Positions 55,976 through 64,000 of a stretch of 64,000 nucleotides of DNA are shown one piece after another (the stretch's first letter is position 1; every line of letters starts with the position of its first letter). The DNA is taken from NCBI RefSeq assembly GCF_963678635.1, contig NC_087062.1:5938193-6002192 (forward strand), given 5' to 3'. The notes under the pieces are model-generated. The model was not told the DNA's origin, did not search any database, and worked only from the letters and a program-made list of their open reading frames with translations. The translations under genes and the position numbers were made by a program. The DNA is from Symsagittifera roscoffensis. Taxonomy: Eukaryota > Xenacoelomorpha > Acoela > Convolutidae.

Positions 55976-57254
55976 CAACCAGGGCATTGATCATCATCAT
56001 AGCGTAACCGAAAACAAGATTGCCTAAAAACCGCTTCAGGAGTAAGACTCAGCTTCTGTTAAAATCAATCGATTTCTGAGATTTTAATTAGTAAAAATGA
56101 AATCTCATCCTGGAAGCATAATGAATTTTTAAAAGTTATTAGAGCAAAAATTTGGTGAAGGAAAACCCCCTCCGTAAATTTTCTAAATTATTACTCAGCA
56201 GTCGCTGACTTGTCTTGTCGAGATCATACAACAAACAAGGAAGTATCAATTATAATTTTTACAAACTGTCAAATTGTCCGCCGCGCCATAACTCAAAAAA
56301 TTGCTGACTTGCTTTACTATTCCGACCAATGAAGGTGGAGAGGTAGGAACCAGTCTTCAGGTGTGTGTTTTTTTTGGTTTTTTTTACCGCGCAGTATCAA
56401 GTAACACAAATAGATATCAGAATGGGTTGAGATATTGTCGTTTTCAAGCTATCTCAGTCTCAAATTGATCGACTTTAGGAAGCTTCTCTAGATGTAGAGA
56501 AAAAAAAGCCAGATTGTTGCCTTTCGATCTAATTTCGAGCTATTTTTTTCTCTTTTCTAGGTTTTCATGAGGCTATAATTGCACAAAAAGCTGTAATCAC
56601 AAAAAATGTTTTTGAAGCTTCGATAGCACTTTCAATTTGCAGCTTACACTTCATTAGGACAAAACATTTTACCAGTTTGTTCCATTTTGTTCTATTGCAG
56701 TCAAAGTATTCCCAAAAACAACCCATTTCAATTTTAGAACAAAACTGCTCGTAAATCAAGGCAAAACCCTGAATGTTCCGGCTGTCCCTTAATTCATATC
56801 GAATAATTTTTGGGAAATGAAAATTTTAGAACCTATAAATTTTCGATAATATCAAAGTTTGAAATTGTGAAATGCCGAAATTAATATGACCGATAAGCTA
56901 GCCTCAATTCAATTTGGAGTGGTTTTGTAGTGCGGGATAGTTCGCCACGGATAAATAATTCGCGTTACGCTCTCAGCAATATGTATGAACTCTTCAAAGC
57001 GCAGATAATTTAGCCCAGAACATGGCCATTTTTGCAAATTTCAAACCACCACAACATTGCAAAAAATTATCGGAGGTGATATGTGTTAGTCAATTGGAAC
57101 TCAGAAAGTCGATATCTTCAATGGAATATAAAAAGTTTTTGTTAAAAACTATGATTTCGATCGGCGAAATTGACTGAATAAAAAACCAAATCGTGCATAA
57201 ATAATCCGTTTTCATTAAAAGTCGGAACAACAGTTGAACCCAGTTAAGTTGTAT

Positions 57255-57560
57255 TGTTCCGAGTTTTGTAATTTTTGTGCTCGGGTGGTTTGTTTTTCTT
57301 CAGATAAATTTCGACTTTTTAACTAACCATTTTTGACAGAATTTTTTTCTATATCATTCAAAAAGTAATGATGTCTTGAGCTTGATATTCAAAAAAAAAC
57401 TCCACCAGTGATGATTTCTTGTAAAAATATGGGGGTTAGAAATATTGCTATTTCGATCAATTTGGCACAGTTAACACGCGACTTATTTCGCGCTTTTAAA
57501 GCGTAGGCGTAGTTTTAATCCGTCCTAAAATCATTCCAAATTGGTTGAAGGAAATTTAGA
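57255..57560 (+). repeat. R1 dispersed repeat copy
   Basis: A more diverged R1 copy, from ATTGTTCCGAGTTTTG to CATTCCAAATTGGTTGAAGG. A short inverted piece follows at about 57830-57900. Confidence 0.65.
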
Positions 57561-59044
57561 TGCCCTAGTTGATTTGTTAAAAGGAGGAAAATCTATCACT
57601 TTGTACTTTATATGGCGTGTGCAGGGATGGTTTTCACAAAAAATCTCAAAAATAAAGAAAAAAGAATTATTTTATTTTAATAAGTTTGATTTTTCCAGGT
57701 TATTACTGCTCCATAGACCTTAAAAGGCAGTCAAAACATTTAGAGCTTCACCCTGGTACGAAAAACTTACTTTTTGTTAAGCTTTTATGTGATTTGGATA
57801 GAGCTAACAATATCTTTCAGATAAGGTTGAAGTTTACGTCAAAAATGACCAATTGAAAAATCAAAATTTGTCTGAAGAAAAAAACAATTGAGGACATATA
57901 TTTAACACCCGACGACAAAAACTTCTGACTGGAGTTTCGTGAACAATAATCGATTATATTGGATTTTCAGAGTCAATATCTCTACACATTACAATCAACA
58001 GCTATAATTGATTTAAAATGGACTATAACCCTTTTTCAATTCAATAGAATCCATTTTATTTGATTATAATCTTTAATTTTTTCAAACTCAAAATATATTC
58101 AAATATACTTTAAAATCAGCGGTTTTTTTGTGACTGAACACGTTCTGAGCAAATTTTTTGTTTCGAAAATCGTTTTTTCTGTTTTCAATTGTTTCCGATA
58201 CAAATTTTCAGTTTTTGTTGTTTTTTGCTGATTTCTTTTTACCCTCTCTTGTCCAATTTACTTGGCTTTTCGTCCCTCCAGTAATTGTTTCGCCCCTCCC
58301 CCTACCCCCCCCCCCCCCACGTTTGCGGCTTTTACAGGGGAAAGGGAATTTGAGGGAAGTTTAAAATGGAGGAAGGAGTGAAAACGTGGGGGTGCGAGGT
58401 TGGGTGTTTGGTGATTGGAGTCGGAAAATTTGTGAGAGTAAAAGACGTAGTTTTTGACCGAAGATGCCCAAGGCTGGAGTTGCAGGTGTTTGTTTGGGTT
58501 TAAAAATTTAAAAGTAAAATTTTCACGTCTAAGAAACCGCACATCTATAAAAAATAGTCGATTATATTGAATCAAGATGATAGAAAGTCAATAAAAACCA
58601 AATTTTGTAAAAAATGCCAGGCAACAATATCATGTAAGTTGAATAAATAAAAATAGATTATAATGGAGATTTGAAATATGAAATTATTCGATAAATGTCC
58701 TGTGAATACTTTTAAAAATACGATAAAAAATGTAAATACGATAAAAAATGTGAATACCAAAATATCTTTTTGTATCTCAAAGTACGTCAGCTAGTCGGTC
58801 GTACTAACTTCGCAAGGCTCAAAATTTGACACTTGATCTTGAGCCTTGCGAAATTAGCAATTGGACATTCAGGAATTTGCCCTGATACTTGATATTGTCC
58901 TAATTTAGTTTTTCATTTTTTTCCCAAGAAACTATTCGATATAGGCTAAGGGGCAGTCGGACTATTTGGGGTTTTGTCCCTATAAACTAGCAGTCTTCTC
59001 GGCTTTTTTGCGCTTTTGAAACGAAATATATATTGTTGAAACTA

Positions 59045-59776
59045 CAGTGCTGATTTAAATTATCCGGACAAAACAAACAAAACTTGAATTTTCAAACGCG
59101 TTTTTCTCAAATTGGGTTAAGATTAGACAAAAAGTGAAGAGTACAAAAGTTGCTAAAAATTTCACCAAAATTATTATGGTGCAATTTTTTCTCCAAAATT
59201 TTCAACCAAATTTTTACCCGAAAAATCGGTCATTTTGGCTTTTTTCAATTAATCAAAGATTACACTGAAACTATTTTGTTAATTGATGAGAAAATTATAT
59301 CACAAGAAGCGTCCTACATAGCCCAACAAAGTGTAAGAAGAGTTAAATCTCCAAAAACCAGTATAAGAGAAAAAGTTTTTACTTGATAGTCAATAAATGT
59401 GATTTTTACTTTATAAAAACCAGAATATCTGTTTAAAAACAAATTTTAAACAATTTGCGCACACTTTTGGAGATTTAACCCTTCTTAACTTTTGTTGGGC
59501 TATGTAGGACGCTTCTTGTGATATAATTTTCTCATCAATTAACGAAATAGTTTCAGTGTAATTTTTGATTAATTGAAAAAAGCCAAAATGACCGATTTTT
59601 CGGGTAAAAATTTGGTTGAAAATTTCGGAGAAAAAATTGCACCATAATAATTTTGGTGAAATTTCTAGCAACTTTTGTACTCTTCATTTTTTGTCTAATC
59701 TTAACCCAATTTGAGAAAAACGCGTTTGAAAATTCAAGTTTTGTTTGTTTTGTCCGGATAATTTAAATCAGCACTG
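59045..59776. mobile_element. 732 bp MITE with 312 bp inverted arms, TA target
   Basis: Arms 59045-59356 and 59465-59776 are about 97% identical in inverted orientation, starting CAGTGCTGATTTAAATTATC, with a 108 bp loop. TA flanks both ends (59043-59044, 59777-59778), as for Tc1/mariner-type elements. It sits in a copy of a repeat whose uninterrupted, inverted counterpart at 60221-60290 shows the empty site. The open frames in each arm mirror each other and carry no known domain. Confidence 0.88.
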
Positions 59777-60791
59777 TATTTGCCAGCGAGTTTTATTTTT
59801 ATTTATAAAATAACAAAACTGCTCGTGTCAGGGCAAATTCCTGATTGTTCCATCTGCCCTTTAATTGTTCTCGGATAGTTTTTGGTAAATTTAATATTAG
59901 CAAAACTATGAGTTTTAGGCTGATAATATCAACAATAAACGACGCAATTTGAGTCATGTTTGGACCTAATAAAACCAATTACCTGTCTCAATTCATTTTG
60001 ACATGATTTTGTAGGGCAGGATAAAAAAACAAGGAGTGCGGTCAAAAAGTAGACAATTTTTATTTCGTGCCGTTCAAAAAGTGGACAAATACTCTATTAC
60101 CCATTGAGAATCGTGAACAGAAAGCAATCTTAGAAAATAAATATTCAAGGGCAGTTGGACCATTCAGGAGATTGCCCTGATACGAGCAGCTTTGTTATTT
60201 TAAAAAAAAAAAACTCCCTGCAAAATAGTTTCAACAGTATATACTTTGCTTCAAAAGCGCAAAAAAGCCGAGACGACTGCTCGTATATCCGGGCAAAAAC
60301 AGATTTTATATCTTTTTTCTTCTACAGAATGAAAAATAACTCTAAATAGACGGCATGAAAATTTTCTTATTGTGTTGGAGAGATTATAGTTTACAATCAT
60401 ACGCTAGATTATAAAGTTGAGCTGATCCAATTTTAATTATTTTTTGCTCCCGAATGTTTTAAATTAGATGTAATCGACAATCCGATTTTTTGATACCTTA
60501 TTTTTCTCTAAGTAAATTCCCAATTTTTCCTCTTGTTTGTGGAAAAGAACATAATTTTATGCAAAGTGTCTCGACCACTTCAGTGGTCCAATCAAAATCG
60601 TTCAAACATACGTTCAATTTTATCCGTTTTTTTTGCAATTTGAATTGTTAATTTTCCAAATTATTTGCAATATCTGCAATTTTAGGAACTAATTTTGTTT
60701 TTGCAACTTTCAGAACCTCCATTTTGATTATCAGCTCTTGAACAAATCGAAACACGGTTTATTAATCATAATCGTCATGCCATATAGTAAA

Positions 60792-60805
60792 TTTATTAAT
60801 TTATT
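60792..60805 (-). terminator. Polyadenylation signals of gene B
   Basis: Two AATAAA on the minus strand, at 60805-60800 and 60797-60792, 19 to 32 bases after the stop codon of gene B. Confidence 0.55.
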
Positions 60806-60823
60806 GCCGTTTTTCAATCTCAT

Positions 60824-61006
60824 TCATTTATTATCTGCTTTGAATATATCGAAGTCGACTTCCTCGTAGCCGTCCTTGCCCTCGTCCTCTCCGAAGTCGA
60901 GCTCGGCGTCTGTTAGACCCAACTCGGAATGGGCAGTCGAGGGTCGGGAGTCGGCTGCATTGGCTTCGTCGAATGCACGTTGTCGTTCATTCAACTCCTC
61001 CTCTTC
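60824..61006 (-). CDS. Gene B exon 7 (C-terminal tail)
   Basis: Entered after CGTTTTAAG in phase 0; 60 residues, very acidic, ending FDIFKADNK. It has little sequence in common with the gene A tail apart from a Ser/acid-rich character, so the tails have diverged quickly. Confidence 0.75.
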   Translation of the reverse strand, partial: EEEELNERQRAFDEANAADSRPSTAHSELGLTDAELDFGEDEGKDGYEEVDFDIFKADNK

Positions 61007-64000
61007 CTTAAAACGAAATTCAAGTTTATCGACTTCAAAAAATCTCAATGGGCTAAGTTTTATCTTAAAATAACTAAAGCAGTTTAAGAATTAAAAAGGG
61101 CAAAAATTTTTTCGATAATTTTTTTGAAAATCCGCCACCATCCCCCCATCCCCTCGAAAAAATCTCAGATTCGCACCTGAATCTACTACGAAAATACAGG
61201 AAAAAAGTTAATGCTTTAACTCAATAGCGGATTGATGGGGTGGGGGATGGGGTTGACGCCTTTTTTCTAGAGGGATTCGACCTTCTGACTACCTAAAGCG
61301 CCCCTTTTGGTATTTTATAAGACCTCCAGTTTTAGCTTCTGACCCTAGCTTTTTAAAATAGCTTTTTAAAAAAAATTGGCCGAAACAGGGTATTTTTAGT
61401 GATTTGAGAGAGCTCTATAAATCACTTTCGTCGACCTCAAGAACTTTTTTTAAAAGTTGTCTTCGATTGATTTTCGAAAAAAACATGAAATTTTTTTAAT
61501 GGATTTTTGGAAAATCGATGGGTTTTTGAAAAATTTTGTAAAAATCCGCACCACTAGAGAAAGTTCTAGACCACCCATTGCTTTTAGGAAAAAAAATTCA
61601 AGCAATGCTTGGAAAACATTTTGACACAAATTTTCTTTTTCAGTTTTAACCTTGTGCAGTTGGTCTTCTATCTGCTGTTGCTGTTGCTTCTTACTCGGTC
61701 CGTCTGAGATCTTGAATGTGAGTACTCTTTTTAGAGTGTTGTAGCCTCTTTCCAACATCAGAAGTGCGGAGGCCATTATGGTGAATATGGCCCAAATAGT
61801 CACCGACAAAAACCTACAAAGCAAGAGAATAACAAATAAAAAATTTTTTAAAGCTGCCGCGGTTTAGATATACAAAACTGTTGCATAAAAAATTCTTATG
61901 TTTGAAATATCATTCAAGATACGAAGTTTTTGAATTACGATAGACAGTCAAGTATCTTGTAAGTTAGAGCTATGATGAAGTGTCTTAAGCTTATGAAGTT
62001 GAATAAATTTACTTGAAAAAGTGCGCAGACACAATTCCGAGATTAAAAACTAACCATTTTAATCGTATCTGACCGAATCAGGAACACGAGTACCACTCGC
62101 AACAAACATTTGCTCCGAGCAAAATAACAGAATTTTTGTATGCTCCAGTTTTGTTTCATTTTTTTTTCAAAATATAACAAACGATTAAGAATTCTTTCAT
62201 TTTGGTCAAGAAAAACACTAATTCATTTTGTTTTGAGTGACCCAAAAGCTGATTAGTTGTAGTTAGTTTCAACAAAGCCCAAAATTTGATTACTTGCTTT
62301 TGATTGTTAAATTTGCCTAAAAATGAGTAGATAGTTGTGATAATATCTAGTCACAAGTATCATTTTTAGGCTGCTTCAAAAATCGGATCTATTTAACTAT
62401 TCCTCCCTTTGTCACCTACAAACCATGTCGGATTGGCCGGATTGGCAATATATTTCTTATAGATATTTTTAATGCTCACTGCGTTGAGCTGGTCAAGTGA
62501 CCTTGAAGACAATGCTGACAAAGAGCTTAGTGTATGTCATCAGAAGATAAAATAAACAGTTTATGATTCAGTCGTCTTATTTATGTTCTTAACCTCCTTC
62601 ATAATTAGCTCACCAATCCGTTCGGATTCAATTTTAACATTGCGCATACCTACGGGCATGGCAAACCATTTGCAGCCCCTATAATGAATTACTTCAATGG
62701 TACGGCACATGCGAGTTTTATATTAAAGGAGGGGGATAGTTAAATATATCCCAAAAATCAAAAGCAAACAATTGAAGTTTCGGCTATTTCTAAAATGTAA
62801 TACGGTAAAAATTGGTTTTTGGGGTAATTCTGGCTCTTTTTCACTTTCCCCCCACATTTGATTTTTAAGTTTTGAAAAACTATTTAAACGTTGTCACAAT
62901 GCAATGAAATTTCGAATGGTGAACAAACTACAAACTACAAACTAACAGATTTGTTCTTCATACCTTACATCGTAGGGCCGTTACAACAAGTAGAAAAAAA
63001 CTATGAAAATAGAAAAACTGAAATGTGTGGGGGAGTGGAAAAAAGCCGCATTTTAAAGTAATATCAATGGACTACAGACTGGTCTCCTTCCATGTAGAAT
63101 CCGTCCTTCCACTGGTAGAATGCCTCCATGTGTACATAGGACTGGGGGGGCCTCCCACCACCCAGCAGAGAGTCCAAGTCTGTCTTGTTCTGCTCCATCA
63201 AAGTGATCTGAAGGGAAAAAATGATGCCCTCAGAGCGACTCAAACACAAGGAACAGAGCCAAAAATTTGTGGGTACTTTTTCAGGCTGAACATTTTTTCG
63301 GATATTTTTCTGGGCAGAAAAGTGTTGCATCATCCTTACTTGCTTTTGGTTTTCAAATATTTAATATGATGGCGGTGAGTTTTTAAGTGGCTGCAATTGC
63401 AGCTTTTAATTCGAAAAGACGCGGAATTGACAAAAAACAGTTGTCAAACAATTTCACACTTGTGAAACTAGCACTTCACTCGTCCAGAAGATTTTCTGAT
63501 AATTGTACGACTAGAACTTCTTCGCAGTGCGAATTGAGTGACTAGCTTTTTCTCTTTACAAGAAAAACAAAGTTTTTAAGTTTTTGAGTTTAATCCTGAC
63601 TGAACGCAATAACAAAAATTTTTCTCATATGAGAAGAATTCCACAGAAAAACTCCGGTATACTCAGATGAATTTTGTCTGTTCAATACATTCATCATATT
63701 TTTGGTCTGTTTTTGCTTCGGCTTATTCACTCTGATTTATTTCGAGCATTACGAAGCCAAACTGGCACTCGATAGGCGCACAATTTTGTGTCGATGAGTT
63801 CCTGGATTCCACAGACAAATCTTTAAACAAGTAAAAACTTTGTCGGAACTATCAAACAAAATGAAAGAACGAAAAAAAATACAAAGGGAGCGTCCTTGTT
63901 GCGGAATCCGCTTAAAATTCACAAAATACACAGTTTGGCCTCGTATTGAGTAATATCATTGGCAAACCTCCATGTCAATTCGGACAGCGTCGAGTGCTCC
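60824..64000 (-). CDS. Gene B: second PACC1/TMEM206-like gene, 3' part
   Basis: Four exons on the minus strand: 64000-63968 (end of the exon 4 equivalent, partial), 63207-63080, 61813-61651 and 61006-60824 (TGA 60826-60824). Junction phases and positions equal those of gene A, and the two exon 5 lengths are identical, so this is a tandem paralogue with the same architecture. Encoded landmarks are AVRIDME, FYQWKDGFYMEGD, a TM2 (TIWAIFTIMASALLMLERGY) and a Gln-rich then acidic tail. Arginine again occupies the TM2 position of the human selectivity lysine, with Glu just before it. The first three exons lie beyond the window. Channel function is inferred from the match to gene A and the PACC1 landmarks. 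Confidence 0.78.
61651..61813 (-). CDS. Gene B exon 6 (TM2)
   Basis: Entered after CTTTGTAG completing a Gln codon, left at CACAAG|GTTAAA in phase 0. Encodes TM2 and a KKQQQQQIEDQ stretch. Confidence 0.82.
63080..63207 (-). CDS. Gene B exon 5
   Basis: 128 bases, entered after TTTCCCTTCAG, left at GACCA|GTCTG (phase 2). Encodes ITLMEQNKTDLD and FYQWKDGFYMEGD, clearly paralogous to gene A exon 5. Confidence 0.85.
63968..64000 (-). CDS. Gene B exon 4, end only
   Basis: 33 bases encoding GALDAVRIDME up to a GAG|GTTTGC donor. The exon continues outside the window. Confidence 0.75.

Larger units (their letters stand above)
53343..60823. other. Interval between gene B end and gene A start
   Basis: 7.5 kb without a supported gene. 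It contains the 186 bp tandem array, foldback element 2, an R1 copy, the 732 bp MITE and many copies of a short GGGCAGTC/GATACGAGCAG repeat, listed separately. The promoter of gene A should lie at its left end; no core element is convincing. Confidence 0.6.

Noticed and set aside
59150-59671. Two matching 78- and 86-codon ORFs
   Set aside because: They are the two arms of a foldback MITE, with no known domain.

Overview
The window reads as nuclear DNA of an invertebrate-like metazoan. It is AT-rich, with GT-AG introns, short conserved exons of normal GC content, and many decayed transposons. No bacterial operon, rRNA or complete tRNA gene was seen. The lineage cannot be fixed from the sequence; any marine invertebrate group is possible.

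Left part, 1 to about 17.4 kb: a plus-strand gene with a B-box zinc finger and coiled coil (exons 1326-2055 and 3669-4381). It is followed by transposon fossils: a MULE-type transposase fragment (5408-5880), a protein-primed family-B DNA polymerase of Polinton/Maverick type with large internal duplications (6976-12640, second partial copy 14257-15785), and a LINE reverse-transcriptase scrap (16310-16720) between two inverted copies of a dispersed repeat.

Main host locus, minus strand: two tandem genes for PACC1/TMEM206-like two-membrane-segment proteins (proton-activated chloride channel family). Gene A is complete in seven exons from 53342 down to 17469, with consistent splice phases and a predicted 395-residue product. 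Gene B is the upstream paralogue. Only its last four exons lie in the window (64000 down to 60824), with the same intron positions as gene A.

Intron 5 of gene A (18772-42278) holds an 18.3 kb LTR retroelement in the opposite orientation (21439-39759). It has 410 bp LTRs differing at six positions and a 4 bp CATA target duplication. Its order is LTR, a leader with repeated hairpin modules and a poly-C tract, two small unassigned ORFs, Gag, protease, reverse transcriptase, RNase H, integrase with a GPY/F module, a membrane-anchored Pro/Ser-rich ORF, an Env-like glycoprotein, a further unassigned ORF, a short consensus intron, and LTR. Several stops and frameshifts break this copy. The leader architecture, the overlapping accessory ORFs and the 3' intron are the least ordinary features of the window and the best candidates for something undescribed.

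The other introns of gene A and the interval between genes A and B hold a second LINE fossil (about 47480-49520), foldback elements with a CCCGGGTTGACC end, a 732 bp TA-flanked MITE with 312 bp arms, tandem repeats and long poly-C/poly-G runs.
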